DNA of 64,000 nt from Halomonas sp. A11-A (GTDB lineage Bacteria; Pseudomonadota; Gammaproteobacteria; Pseudomonadales; Halomonadaceae). The notes beneath the pieces are model-generated. The model searched no databases. It worked only from the letters and a program-made list of their open reading frames with translations, and was not told where the DNA came from. Of the stretch, positions 1 through 9,423 are shown piece after piece (positions within the stretch are counted from its first letter, which is position 1; the number at the start of each line of letters is the position of its first letter). Where the stretch lies: contig NZ_QGTM01000005.1 in NCBI RefSeq assembly GCF_003182195.1, positions 1 through 64,000 of the forward strand, given 5' to 3'. The position numbers and the translations under genes were made by a program.

Positions 1-872
1 TGGTCACCCAGCACCGTGTCGATGTGGGCCTTGGCGCGTGACGGGGAAAAGGTGAAGCTGATCTCGTCGTGGTCACCGTACAGCGGCCAGAACCATGCCT
101 CCTGCATCTTGCCCTTGATCTTGCGGCCCGCCTTGATCGGCGTCTCGTCCATGGCCAGCACCTGGCTTTGCAGCACGTGCTCCAGCTGGGCCAGGTGGAT
201 CGGCGACAGCAACGCCGCAGCTCGCGCCACCTGCTGAGTCAGTGTGGTGCGACTGAGCTGGATGCCGGCCTGCTGCAGGCGCTGATGCTGGCGATAGAGC
301 GGCAGGTGGTAGCAGAACTTGTCGACCAGCAGGCCGGCGATGAAGCTGACGTCGGCCAGTGAGCCGTCGAACAGCGTGGCCGGCGCTGACGTTGCCTGGG
401 GCGGCGCCGCCTTGCTGACCTTGAACACCGGGCAACGATACTCCAGCACCTCGAAGCTGGCCCGGCGCTGCGCCAGGCGGAAGGTGCTGCGCGTGGCGAT
501 CACCTCGACGTCGTCCAGGCTCATGCCCTCGGGCAGGTCCGGTGCCACCTCAATCACCTTGACCGGCACCGAGGCATCGAAGCGCAGCCCGGTGTCGTTG
601 ACGGCATCACGACGCGTCTTGCGTGACGGCGTCTTGGCGGGTGAGGCGTCTTCATCAGGCTCGGGCGGCGGCGGAGCCGGCAGATCCTGCATACTGCCGA
701 GCAGGCTCTGTTGCACGGCCGGGTCGATCGCCAGCAGGCGCTCCGACTTGCGACCGAACAGCTGCCGCTTGAACCAGTCGAGCTGGCGTTGGAGCGACGC
801 ATTCTCTTCCCTGAGGACCGAGTTTTCGGCCAGAGATTGCTGGTATTTCTGCTCCAGAGACGGCGACGACAC
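1..872 (-). CDS. tnpC: IS66 transposase TnpC, N-terminal part only
   Basis: This is the DDE transposase of the element. The first 290 codons are open and the frame leaves the window at base 1. The chosen start is GTG at 872 (reads VSSPSLEQKYQ), because it begins the family-typical N-terminal coiled coil followed by the LDWFKRQLFGRKSE-like zone. The readable region also has the zinc-finger-like YRCPVF stretch and the first catalytic aspartate in AMDETPIKAG near residue 242. The start has no ideal ribosome site, so a few codons' difference is possible. The remaining catalytic residues lie outside the window, so intactness is unknown. Confidence 0.88.
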   Translation of the reverse strand, partial: MSSPSLEQKYQQSLAENSVLREENASLQRQLDWFKRQLFGRKSERLLAIDPAVQQSLLGSMQDLPAPPPPEPDEDASPAKTPSRKTRRDAVNDTGLRFDASVPVKVIEVAPDLPEGMSLDDVEVIATRSTFRLAQRRASFEVLEYRCPVFKVSKAAPPQATSAPATLFDGSLADVSFIAGLLVDKFCYHLPLYRQHQRLQQAGIQLSRTTLTQQVARAAALLSPIHLAQLEHVLQSQVLAMDETPIKAGRKIKGKMQEAWFWPLYGDHDEISFTFSPSRAKAHIDTVLGD

Positions 873-917
873 GAGGCGATATTTCCTGGTGAATCAGGCC
901 GTTATTTTACCATGCCA

Positions 918-1274
918 TCAGGCCGCTGACACCTTGGGATGCCAGCGTTTGCGGCGTTTCGTGACCACCAGATCGAGTCCCTCGATCAGGGCTTCGAGCT
1001 CGGCAGGGCTGAGCGTGATCGCCTGGCCGGCGGTGGACGACGACAGGGTGGCGAAACGTCCGCGCTCCAGGCGCTTGCTCCACACGCAGTAGCCGCCGGC
1101 CTGGAAGTACAGGCACTTGAGCTGGGTGCGCCGCCGGTTGATGAAGATGAAACCGTGCCCGCTCAGCGGATTCTGACCCAGCTGTCGGCGAACCAGGGCG
1201 GCCAGCCCATCATACGAGCAACGCATGTCGGTGGGCTGGGTGCACAGCCAGAGCGTGATCGGCGGGCGCATCAT
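918..1274 (-). CDS. tnpB: IS66 accessory protein TnpB
   Basis: A 118-residue protein of the IS66 Orf2 family, needed with TnpA for transposition by this family. It carries the diagnostic SGHGFIFINRRRTQLK-like core followed by a C-terminal basic region (TKRRKRW). The length matches the family (about 115-120). Its ATG overlaps the tnpA stop by four bases (1271-1274), which implies translational coupling. It ends 45 bases before the tnpC start. There is no frameshift or internal stop, so this part of the element looks intact. Confidence 0.92.
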   Translation of the reverse strand: MMRPPITLWLCTQPTDMRCSYDGLAALVRRQLGQNPLSGHGFIFINRRRTQLKCLYFQAGGYCVWSKRLERGRFATLSSSTAGQAITLSPAELEALIEGLDLVVTKRRKRWHPKVSAA

Positions 1275-1579
1275 GCCCCCCGGCGAAAGCGCAGACAGAC
1301 ACCATCCCCCAGGTCGAGCTCGATCTCCCAGCCGCGTGGCTCGTCACTAATGGCATCTTCCTCTGGCACTGACACGGGTGCGAAGAGCGCCGGCTCGGCA
1401 GCCCTGTGATAAGGCATTGGTGCGTCGCCGGCCAGTCGCCGCTTCCAGAGCTTGAAGGAACTGACGGGAAGCCCTACCTGCCGACAGAAGGCTTGCTGGG
1501 AGAGCCCGCTTTGGGCCTGTTCGTCGACCCAGGCCTGCCATTGCGAGGCGGGGTGGCGGGAGTGGCGTCGCTTCGACAT
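1271..1579 (-). CDS. tnpA: IS66 accessory protein TnpA
   Basis: A 102-residue IS66 Orf1 protein. The N-terminal half (WQAWVDEQAQSGLSQQAFCR followed by VSSFKLWKRR) is a helix-turn-helix of the kind found in IS66 TnpA. The C-terminal part ending in GDGVCLRFRR is also typical. It is the promoter-proximal gene of the element, starting 87 bases inside the inferred IS end at 1666. Its stop overlaps the tnpB start. Confidence 0.9.
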   Translation of the reverse strand: MSKRRHSRHPASQWQAWVDEQAQSGLSQQAFCRQVGLPVSSFKLWKRRLAGDAPMPYHRAAEPALFAPVSVPEEDAISDEPRGWEIELDLGDGVCLRFRRGA

Positions 1580-1645
1580 GGGGACTGATGCTCCGTCGGT
1601 GAATGACGGGATCAGCGTAGGGGGTCAGGCCATTTCAAGAAACGA

Positions 1646-1666
1646 CGCGCCAGGATGGCCGCTTAC
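1646..1666. repeat. IS66 terminal inverted repeat (right end in window)
   Basis: Read on the minus strand these bases start GTAAGCGGCC, matching the conserved GTAAGCG tip of IS66 elements. It sits upstream of tnpA as expected. The partner repeat is outside the window, so the exact length of the repeat is a guess. Confidence 0.6.
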
Positions 1667-1668
1667 TG

Positions 1669-1734
1669 TTGAACAGCCAGTATCCGGAGCAGGACCTCTT
1701 CCTGATGTTGGCCAGCAAGCTGGTGCCGGGATAG
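1669..1734 (+). pseudogene. possible C-terminal tail of a gene cut by the IS
   Basis: Immediately outside the IS end, the plus strand reads LNSQYPEQDLFLMLASKLVPG and then a TAG stop. The codons end in G or C as in neighbouring real genes, and the frame is open right up to the IS. This would fit the 3' tail of a gene split by the insertion, with its 5' part beyond the other IS end. The stretch is too short to assign a family, and it may be chance. The remaining bases up to 1943 show no convincing gene, and in particular no hsdS start. Confidence 0.25.
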
Positions 1735-1943
1735 CGTCGCGGCGTGCTGTCCCCGGCACAGAAAAGACATGGGGGTGGGGGGAGGTGCGCCCTGAGCACA
1801 GGAACTTGATCAAAAAACAGCCAAACTCCACCCCAGATCCCTTTTATCCCCACCGAGCCTGGCATCTGAGGACTTCTGACTGACCCGGTGCAACATCCGG
1901 GCTAACCCCTGAGGCCAACTCTCCAAGACTGCCACGTACCCAC

Positions 1944-4367
1944 TCAGACATACCCAAGCCCCTCCAGGTACAGCTGCAGCTCCCGGGCAGCGGCATCCCG
2001 CTCTTTCTCGATGTCGGCCAGCGTCACCCGATACTTGTCCCACCAGGTCTCGAAGGCGGCGATCACCTGCTGGCGCTGCTGGCGGATATAGCGCTCGAGG
2101 ATGCCCTTGAGATCGTTATGCAGGATGTCTCCCACCAGCTTGGCGGCGTCGGGCTCGTCGAGGGCGTCCACGGCGGCGTTGAGGTGGGTCTCGAAGCTGG
2201 CGATCTTGGCCTTGTGCTGCTTCTTCACCTGGGTGCGCTGGCTCTTCCAGGCCTTGATCTGCTCCGGGGTTGGGGCGTCGTCGCCATCGCCGCTATCGGC
2301 GTCGGCTTCGTCGCCGTCATCGCCCTCGGGCTTGGCCTCGGCGGCCTTGATCTGGGCGTCCAGCTCCGCCTTGCGGGCGGCGAGTTCCTCCAGCTCGGCG
2401 ACGTACTCCTCCAGCAGGAAGTGGACCAGGCGGTGATCCAGCGGGTTGGCCTTGCTCTGCTCGTCCTCCAGCAGGCTCACGATGCTGGTGCGCCAGGCAT
2501 CCACCACGCCCAGGCAGCCGCGGGCCTGCAGGGTGCGGAACTCGTTCTTGTTGTCGAACCAGAAGCCCGCGATGATGCCGCGCACCGCGAAGCGATCGAG
2601 CATGGCGGTGGGCTCCAGGGCCGCTGTGAAGCTGCCCAGCAGCTCGTCGCGCAGTTGGGTGAGGCGACCGCCGTTGCCGGTCAGCCCGGTGATGCTGGCG
2701 CCGTGCTCGGCCCACCAGGCCTCGAAGGCGGCCATCACGCTGGCCTCCTTCTGTCGCAGGCCGGCGTCGGCCTCGATGGCAGGCTTGAGGTCGCGCTTCT
2801 CGCTCAGATGCTCGGCGAAATCCACATAGTCGGGGTCGTTCGCCCTGTGGATAAAGAGCGCCATGGGGTCGAGGCCCTGGGCGTCGAAGAGCGGGCGCTT
2901 GGCGTCGATCTCGGCCACCGGCACGCCGCCCTTGAGGTGGGCGTGCACGTCCTGGGGCTCCGGCGGCGGGGTGTTGTCGGCGTAGCGGCGGATGTTGAGG
3001 TTGTAGTCGTTATCGCGCAGCTCGTTGATGGGCACCACCCGGGCGAAGCCGGGCACGTCCTCGAAGGCGTCGTAGGTGCTGGCGATCTTTTCGATGTGCT
3101 CGGGCAGCAGGTGGTTCTGGGCGCGGCCTTCAAAGAACTCGCGGTCGGCGTTGATGAACAGCACCTTGCCCCGGCGCTCCTCGGGCTTGGCGCCCTTGGC
3201 GCGCAGCACCAGGATGCTCGCCGGGATGCCGGTGCCGTAGAAGAGGTTGGGGGCGAGGCCGATCACCGCCTCCACCAGGTCGTCCTCCAGCATGCCGGCG
3301 CGGATGCGCTTCTCGTCGCCGCCGCGGAACAGCACGCCATGGGGCATGACGGTGGCCAGGCGGCCGTCGGACTTGAGGCAGGCGACCATGTGCTGCAGGA
3401 ACATCAGGTCAGCCTTCTTGGCTCCCTCCGGCACGCTGCCGTAGTGGAAGCGCTCCGGGAAGTGCTGGCTCGGCGTGAAGCCGATGGAGAAGGGCGGGTT
3501 GGTGAGGATGCGGTCGAAGCGCGTCAGCTCGCCGCCCTCGACGTGCTGCGGGTCGGTGAGGGTGTCGTCGTTGCGCAGGTCGGCGCTATTCACCCCGTGC
3601 AGCAGCATGTTCATTTTGGCGATGGCCCACACCGAGCCGGAGGCCTCCTGGCCGAAGAGGTTGAGCCGGCGCGGGTCGCCACCCTGCTCCTCCAGGTACT
3701 CCTTGGAAAGGATCAGCATACCGCCCGAGCCCATACATGGGTCATAGACGCTGTGGCCCTCCTGGGGGTCCATCAGCTGCACCATCATGCGGACCACTGG
3801 GCGCGGGGTATAGAACTCGCCGCCCTTCTTGCCGGCGGAGTCGGCGAAGTCGCGGATCAGGTACTCGTAGGCCGCACCCAGCAGGTCGGGGAACTCGAAG
3901 TCCTCGTTGCGCAGCCGGTACTCGCTGAAGTGGACGATCAGATCCCGGAGCTTCTTGTCCGGCAGGGTGGTGGAGCCTACCTTGCGGGTGAAGTCGATGT
4001 GCTCCAACACCCCGGCGAGGCTGGGGTTGTGCTCCTCCAGGCCCGCCAGTGCCTTGTTGAGGGCGCTGCCGACGCCCTGGTGGGCCTCCTTCAGCAGGTG
4101 CGACCAGCGCGACTGCGGTGGCACGTAGAAGGTGGCGCGATACCAGTCGGGAAACTCGACCTGGTGGGCGATATCGATCTCGCCTGCGCCGGCCTGCTTG
4201 AGCTGGTCGCGGACTTCCTCCTGGCGCTGCTCGAAGACGTCCGAGCAGCGTTTCAGGAAGAGCATGCCGAAGATGTACTCCTTGAACTCCGAGGCGTCCA
4301 TACGCCCGCGCAGGATATCGGCGGCCTTGAAGAGGTGCCGCTCCAGCTGGTTGAGGGTGAGGATCAT
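1944..4367 (-). CDS. hsdM: type I restriction-modification DNA methyltransferase, M subunit
   Basis: An N6-adenine methyltransferase of the HsdM family (807 residues). The N-terminal HsdM_N helical domain spans roughly residues 5-150. The catalytic domain follows, with [10 protein letters not shown] near 183, the AdoMet-binding motif DPCMGSGGM at 209-217 and catalytic NPPF at 290-293. HsdM proteins are usually near 500 residues. Here about 300 extra residues follow, including a highly acidic linker (roughly 680-710) and charged coiled-coil-like helices; some subfamilies carry such an extension. The start ATG at 4367 lacks a strong ribosome site. No hsdS or hsdR is visible. The downstream side is only 277 bases from an IS66 copy, so the rest of the system is either beyond the IS or lost. 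Assignment as M subunit is firm; activity of a complete system is not shown. Confidence 0.9.
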   Translation of the reverse strand: MILTLNQLERHLFKAADILRGRMDASEFKEYIFGMLFLKRCSDVFEQRQEEVRDQLKQAGAGEIDIAHQVEFPDWYRATFYVPPQSRWSHLLKEAHQGVGSALNKALAGLEEHNPSLAGVLEHIDFTRKVGSTTLPDKKLRDLIVHFSEYRLRNEDFEFPDLLGAAYEYLIRDFADSAGKKGGEFYTPRPVVRMMVQLMDPQEGHSVYDPCMGSGGMLILSKEYLEEQGGDPRRLNLFGQEASGSVWAIAKMNMLLHGVNSADLRNDDTLTDPQHVEGGELTRFDRILTNPPFSIGFTPSQHFPERFHYGSVPEGAKKADLMFLQHMVACLKSDGRLATVMPHGVLFRGGDEKRIRAGMLEDDLVEAVIGLAPNLFYGTGIPASILVLRAKGAKPEERRGKVLFINADREFFEGRAQNHLLPEHIEKIASTYDAFEDVPGFARVVPINELRDNDYNLNIRRYADNTPPPEPQDVHAHLKGGVPVAEIDAKRPLFDAQGLDPMALFIHRANDPDYVDFAEHLSEKRDLKPAIEADAGLRQKEASVMAAFEAWWAEHGASITGLTGNGGRLTQLRDELLGSFTAALEPTAMLDRFAVRGIIAGFWFDNKNEFRTLQARGCLGVVDAWRTSIVSLLEDEQSKANPLDHRLVHFLLEEYVAELEELAARKAELDAQIKAAEAKPEGDDGDEADADSGDGDDAPTPEQIKAWKSQRTQVKKQHKAKIASFETHLNAAVDALDEPDAAKLVGDILHNDLKGILERYIRQQRQQVIAAFETWWDKYRVTLADIEKERDAAARELQLYLEGLGYV

Positions 4368-4529
4368 GTACAGCGGTTCCCTTTGCGATGAGCCGGCCGC
4401 ATCGAGCGGCCGTGGTGACAGGCACCTATCTCATCAAACTTGGGGCGGGAAGGCCACGGGCGATTGGTGGGGTAGATGAAGTGGACGGGGTGGACGAAAG
4501 CGATCGCGACGACCCCGGCGGGGCTGAAC

Positions 4530-4535
4530 TATGAT
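4530..4535 (+). promoter_or_regulatory. candidate -10 box for the repeat protein gene
   Basis: TATGAT lies 23 bases before the start codon at 4559, with a strong ribosome site (AAGGAGGG, 4548-4555) in between. No good -35 hexamer is visible, so this is a weak call. Confidence 0.3.
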
Positions 4536-4558
4536 GAGGGCTCACCCAAGGAGGGACC

Positions 4559-4909
4559 ATGAAGAAATTACTCATCATCGCCGGCATCGCACTGTTCTCT
4601 GCCACTGCCGCGGCCCAGAGCCTGCTCCACGGCCAGCCCGGGACCAACTATCAGAACATCGGCGGCAACACCTACGGCTCGGATGGCTCGACCTACCAGA
4701 ACATCGGCAATACCACCTATGGGCCCGGTGGCAGCACCTCGCAAAGGATCGGCAACACCACCTACCACTCTGGTGGCCAAACCTCTCAGCAGATCGGTAA
4801 CACGCTCTACAACTCGGATGGCACGACCGTGCAGAGAATCGGCAACACGACCTATGGGTCCGACGGCACCACCTGCCAGCGAATCGGCAATCAGACCTAC
4901 TGCAACTGA
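4559..4909 (+). CDS. secreted protein of six 15-residue repeats
   Basis: A 116-residue protein with a clear Sec signal peptide (MKK, a hydrophobic stretch, then cleavage after ATAAA near residue 19). Almost all of the mature chain is six consecutive copies of a 15-residue unit, T-x-Q-x-I-G-N-T-x-Y-x-S-D-G-x (residues 29-116). The last two copies carry cysteines (TCQRIG, TYCN) that could form a disulphide. The ribosome site is excellent. I do not recognise a function. The repeats suggest a small exported beta-rich or surface-associated protein. It sits alone between hsdM (divergent) and the inferred island end, so it probably travels as cargo with the island. Confidence 0.8.
   Translation: MKKLLIIAGIALFSATAAAQSLLHGQPGTNYQNIGGNTYGSDGSTYQNIGNTTYGPGGSTSQRIGNTTYHSGGQTSQQIGNTLYNSDGTTVQRIGNTTYGSDGTTCQRIGNQTYCN
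4643..4906 (+). repeat. tandem 45-bp coding repeat
   Basis: Six successive 45-bp units encode the 15-residue repeats. They are diverged at the DNA level but share ATCGGCAA(C/T)A and TACxxCTCxG(A/G)TGGC-like segments. This kind of array can expand or contract by slippage. Confidence 0.7.
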
Positions 4910-4943
4910 GCCGGCTCTCCCGAGGGGGTAGAACCTTCTCGAA

Positions 4944-5040
4944 GGGGGCATATATGGGGGCATAAAGCCAAACTTAGAAAAATAAAAACATTTTACATCA
5001 AATGGTTGTGCGGTTTTTTGGTTGGACGCCGCCTCCACCA
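4944..5040 (+). other. putative attachment site: end of a genomic island at a tmRNA/tRNA 3' end
   Basis: GGGGGCATA occurs twice with an exact 12-base period (4944-4952 and 4956-4964), resembling integrase arm-type repeats beside islands. After an A+T-rich stretch, 5023-5040 ends CGCCTCCACCA. This matches the 3' acceptor strand, discriminator and CCA of many tmRNA genes, whose 5' end GGGGGCG would pair with CGCCTCC. The sequence just upstream does not form a T-arm, so only the 3' end is present, as expected at the far end of an integrated element. A terminator follows 15 bases later. No integrase is in the window. The DNA to the left (IS66, hsdM, repeat protein) is accessory and that to the right is core. 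Confidence 0.6.
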
Positions 5041-5055
5041 AACAGTCGACGAATC

Positions 5056-5079
5056 AAGCACCTACGGGTGCTTTTTTCG
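5056..5079 (+). terminator. rho-independent terminator
   Basis: AAGCACC pairs with GGTGCTT around a four-base TACG loop (a UNCG-class tetraloop in RNA), followed by TTTTT. It lies 15 bases after the CCA-ending sequence and would terminate the tmRNA/tRNA gene whose 3' end was restored there. The bases from here to 5367 hold no gene. They include another hairpin (CCTGCGAC/GTCGCAGG, about 5160-5182) without a T tract. Confidence 0.75.
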
Positions 5080-5367
5080 TTTCTGGCCCTGCCGGGCGGC
5101 TGCCATCGGCCCGTCATGATGCGCGCGGCAGAATGACCTGGCCTCCCCTGAGCACCCTGGCCTGCGACTTTGGTCGCAGGCTTGACTCGAAAACCACTTG
5201 ATACCAGCCTCAGGGGGAGCCATTATCTGCGCCCACTCGTCATCCCCCCCTGCGGGGAGCCGGGCGAGGCCAAGACCGGGGTGGCATCGGGTCGGGGGCG
5301 CCGAGGCGCTTCACTACCGATAAGACCCTACCACTGTTGACATTTCCCGATCTGGATTCGAAACCCC

Positions 5368-6567
5368 ATGAGCAAAGTCCTGATTATTGGCGCCGGCGGC
5401 GTCGGCGGCGTGGTGACCCACAAGTGCGCCCAGCACCCCGAGGTCTTCAGCGAGATCATGCTGGCCAGCCGCAACGAAGCGAAGTGCAAGGCGATCGCCG
5501 CCCAGCTGGATCGCCAGATCCAGACCGCCCAGGTGGACGCCGACAGCGTCGATGATCTGGTCAAGCTGATCGAGTCGTTCAAGCCCGACGTGCTGATCCA
5601 CGTGGCCCTGCCCTATCAGGACCTGACCATCATGGAGGCCTGCCTGAAGACCGGCGTGCCCTACCTCGACACCGCCAACTACGAGCATCCCGACGAGGCG
5701 AAGTTCGAGTACAAGGAGCAATGGGCCTTCCAGGAGCGCTACCAGGCGGCCGGCAACATGGCCACCCTGGGCTGCGGCTTCGACCCGGGCATGACCAACA
5801 TCTACTGCGCCTACGCCCAGAAGAACCTGTTCGACGAGATCCACCGCATCGACATCCTGGACGCCAACGGCGGCGACCACGGCTACCCCTTCGCCACCAA
5901 CTTCAACCCGGAGATCAACATTCGCGAGATCACCGCGAAGGGTCGCTACTGGGAGAAGGGCGAGTGGAAGGAGACCGACCCGCTGGCCGTGAAGCGCAAG
6001 TTCGACTTCGACGGCATCGGCGAGAAGGACATCTACCTCCTCTACCACGAGGAGCTCGAGTCCCTGTGCCGGAACATCAAGGGGCTGGAGCGCATCCGCT
6101 TCTGGATGACCTTCTCCGAGAAGTACATCACTCACCTCAAGGTGCTCGAGAACGTCGGCATGACCAGCATCGAGCCGATCGAGGTAGGTGGCGCCAAGAT
6201 CGCCCCGCTGGAGTTCCTCAAGGCGGTGCTGCCCGACCCGGCCTCGCTGGGCCCGCGCACCAAGGGCAAGACCAACATCGGCATCATCGCCGACGGCATC
6301 AAGGACGGTAAGCGTCGCAAGGTGTACATCTACAACATCTGCGACCACGAGAAGTGCTACGAGGAGGTCAAGTCCCAGGCGATCTCCTACACCACCGGCG
6401 TGCCGGCGGTGACCGGCGCCATGCTGATGCTGGAAGGGATCTGGAAGGGCGCGGGCGTGTTCAACGTCGAGCAGCTCGACCCCGACCCCTTCATGGCGCG
6501 CATCGGCGAGATGGGGCTGCCCTGGCAGGTGGTCGAGCTCGACCCCGACCACGACCCCCTGGCCTGA
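5368..6567 (+). CDS. carboxynorspermidine dehydrogenase (saccharopine dehydrogenase family)
   Basis: The 399-residue cytoplasmic enzyme condenses diaminopropane or putrescine with aspartate-beta-semialdehyde, using NADPH, to give carboxynorspermidine or carboxyspermidine. The N-terminus has a Rossmann dinucleotide site (VLIIGAGGVGGVV, residues 4-16). The rest, including GCGFDPGMTN near 132, is typical of saccharopine-dehydrogenase-like synthases. It is four bases upstream of the decarboxylase gene nspC, so the two form an operon for the alternative (nor)spermidine route known from Vibrio. The ATG has no strong ribosome site, and a TTGACA at 5336 may be part of its promoter. The family is certain. 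Whether the diamine is putrescine or diaminopropane is not visible. Confidence 0.92.
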   Translation: MSKVLIIGAGGVGGVVTHKCAQHPEVFSEIMLASRNEAKCKAIAAQLDRQIQTAQVDADSVDDLVKLIESFKPDVLIHVALPYQDLTIMEACLKTGVPYLDTANYEHPDEAKFEYKEQWAFQERYQAAGNMATLGCGFDPGMTNIYCAYAQKNLFDEIHRIDILDANGGDHGYPFATNFNPEINIREITAKGRYWEKGEWKETDPLAVKRKFDFDGIGEKDIYLLYHEELESLCRNIKGLERIRFWMTFSEKYITHLKVLENVGMTSIEPIEVGGAKIAPLEFLKAVLPDPASLGPRTKGKTNIGIIADGIKDGKRRKVYIYNICDHEKCYEEVKSQAISYTTGVPAVTGAMLMLEGIWKGAGVFNVEQLDPDPFMARIGEMGLPWQVVELDPDHDPLA

Positions 6568-6570
6568 GCC

Positions 6571-7749
<1,179 letters not shown>

Positions 7750-7810
7750 GCCGAAGCCGGCCCTGGCACCGCCACCGTCCCGCCCCCCCCCTGGCGCCCG
7801 CCATAGCAGG

Positions 7811-8659
7811 TCAGCGCAGCGCCAGGATGCCCAGCCCCAAGGTAATCACCACCATGCCCAGCACGCGCCGCCGCCAGGCGGCGCGCTCCCTGAACAGGAA
7901 GATTGACAGCAGAGTGGCAAACACGATGCCGGCGTTGGTGTAGGCCACCACCTCAGCCGCCGGCAGCTCGCGCATGGCGTGGATGACAAGGGCATAGGCC
8001 AGGCCGATGCAGCTGCCACCGACCAGCCCCGCCACGGCGCCGATCCGCTGTGGCGGTCGCCAGCGCCGGGTCTGGCCATGCATACGCCAGGTCAGGCACA
8101 GCCAGGCGGCCAGGTAACCCACCGAGAGGAACCCGACCAGCGCCATGAACGTCGGCAGGTGCGGCGTGGCCGCCTTGTCGCTAAGCGAATAGAGGCTGGT
8201 CGCCAGCATGGCCAGCAGGGCCCACGGCAGCGCGCGACGGTCCGTGGCATGGCGCGCCGTCGAGGCCATGATCCAGAGGCCGAACACGCTGACGCCGATG
8301 CCCACCCAGGCCAGCAGCGGGAGCGACTGTCCCAGCAGCAGCGAACCCCATAGCGCGATGAGCAGCGGAGAGCTGCGCACCAGCGGGTAGACCAGCGCCA
8401 CCGGAGCCTGCTCATAGGCACGGGCCAGGCCCAGGAAGTAGATCGCATTGGCCGTCGCCGAGACCGCCAGCAAGGCCACCAGCTCCAGCGACCACGCCGC
8501 GCGGCTTGCCAGTTCCCAGAAACCCCAGGGGGCAAACAGCAGCAGGTGCGCGAGCAGCACCCACCATAGCGGGTTGGCCTCCCGCGGCAGATGGCGCGCC
8601 ATCAGGTTCCAGATCACGTGCATCGTCACGGACAGCGCCAGCGCCAGCGAGGCGCTCAT
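7811..8659 (-). CDS. EamA/DMT-family transporter, last gene of the phn operon
   Basis: A 282-residue inner-membrane protein with about ten hydrophobic segments in two EamA-like halves (SLALALSVTMHVIWNLMA near the start; the second half from about residue 145). It belongs to the drug/metabolite transporter superfamily. Its ATG overlaps the phnP stop by four bases (8656-8659), so it is translated as part of the phosphonate operon. This suggests a link to phosphonate use, such as exporting or importing a by-product. The substrate cannot be told from the sequence. Confidence 0.85.
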   Translation of the reverse strand: MSASLALALSVTMHVIWNLMARHLPREANPLWWVLLAHLLLFAPWGFWELASRAAWSLELVALLAVSATANAIYFLGLARAYEQAPVALVYPLVRSSPLLIALWGSLLLGQSLPLLAWVGIGVSVFGLWIMASTARHATDRRALPWALLAMLATSLYSLSDKAATPHLPTFMALVGFLSVGYLAAWLCLTWRMHGQTRRWRPPQRIGAVAGLVGGSCIGLAYALVIHAMRELPAAEVVAYTNAGIVFATLLSIFLFRERAAWRRRVLGMVVITLGLGILALR

Positions 8660-9423
8660 CGATCATCCGCCGAGATCTCCACGATATCGCCATCGCCGGC
8701 CACCGCCACCCCTGGCGGCGTGTCGGCGCCTTCGGCGATCCGCCACGCGTCCAGCTCATGGCCGATATGGGTGAGCCAGGTACGGTGTGCTCCCGCCTCG
8801 GTGGCGAGCCGCCGGGCCAGGTGCCAGTCGTTGTGGTTGCGCGGCTCGTCCCGGGGAGGGAAGGTGCAGTCGAGCGCCATCTCGAACGCCCCCCACCCCT
8901 GCAGGAAACCCATGGTCCCGGGTGGCAGGCCGAGGGTGTCGGTGAGGTAGGCGAAGCGCCCGCCCTGGCCATCCTCGATGGCATAGCCCAGGGTGGGCTT
9001 GGAGTGGATGAGCGGCAGAGGCGTGAAGCGCAGCCCCCCAACCTCGAAGGGCGCGTACTTGCGGGCCGTCTCGAAGGCCAGCAGGCCGGGGTGCTTGAAG
9101 AGGTCGGCACACCCCTCGCTGTCCGGCGGGCCGAAGACGGGAATCGCGTCACCGCGCCCCCAGCGCAGATGCAACAGTCCCTGCACATGGTCGGCATGGT
9201 AGTGAGTGAGCACGATGGCATCCAGCCAGCCAGGCGGGAAGCGCTCGTGGAGATCCATCAGCCCGGCATCGATCAGCACCCGGGTACCGCCGCTCTCGAC
9301 CAGTGCGCTGGACGGCAGACGCACATGTCGCGGGTCAACCCTCGCCCGCTCGCAGGCCGGGCAGTCACAGCCGAAGAGGGGCACGCCCCCCACGGCCCCG
9401 GTACCGAGAAAGGTCACGCGCAT
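8656..9423 (-). CDS. phnP: phosphoribosyl 1,2-cyclic phosphate phosphodiesterase
   Basis: The 255-residue metallo-beta-lactamase-fold enzyme opens the cyclic phosphate made by C-P lyase, giving ribose 1,5-bisphosphate. The metal-binding motif THYHADH is at 73-79. CDCPAC at 19-24 supplies cysteines corresponding to the structural zinc site described for E. coli PhnP. The start overlaps the end of phnN by ten bases, and the stop overlaps the exporter start. Confidence 0.94.
   Translation of the reverse strand: MRVTFLGTGAVGGVPLFGCDCPACERARVDPRHVRLPSSALVESGGTRVLIDAGLMDLHERFPPGWLDAIVLTHYHADHVQGLLHLRWGRGDAIPVFGPPDSEGCADLFKHPGLLAFETARKYAPFEVGGLRFTPLPLIHSKPTLGYAIEDGQGGRFAYLTDTLGLPPGTMGFLQGWGAFEMALDCTFPPRDEPRNHNDWHLARRLATEAGAHRTWLTHIGHELDAWRIAEGADTPPGVAVAGDGDIVEISADDR

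Larger units (their letters stand above)
1..1666 (-). mobile_element. IS66-family insertion sequence, truncated by window edge
   Basis: Three leftward genes in the order tnpA-tnpB-tnpC, with tnpA and tnpB overlapping by ATGA, give the standard IS66 layout. The right-hand end is placed at 1666 because the bases read on the minus strand there begin GTAAGCGGCC, and GTAAGCG is the usual IS66 terminus. The other end and most of tnpC lie outside the window, so neither the paired inverted repeat nor the expected 8-bp target duplication (here it would be 1667-1674) can be verified. The element lies directly downstream of an hsdM gene inside what looks like a genomic island. Confidence 0.9.

Noticed and set aside
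2118-4391. 757-codon plus-strand open frame opposite hsdM
   Set aside because: It is the mirror of the hsdM coding strand, low in family-like sequence and rich in Leu/Val/Gly/Ala; typical of GC-rich antisense frames.
4910-5040. complete tmRNA gene near the island end
   Set aside because: Only the acceptor 3' strand and CCA are present; the T-arm, tag frame and 5' half are missing within the preceding A+T-rich DNA.
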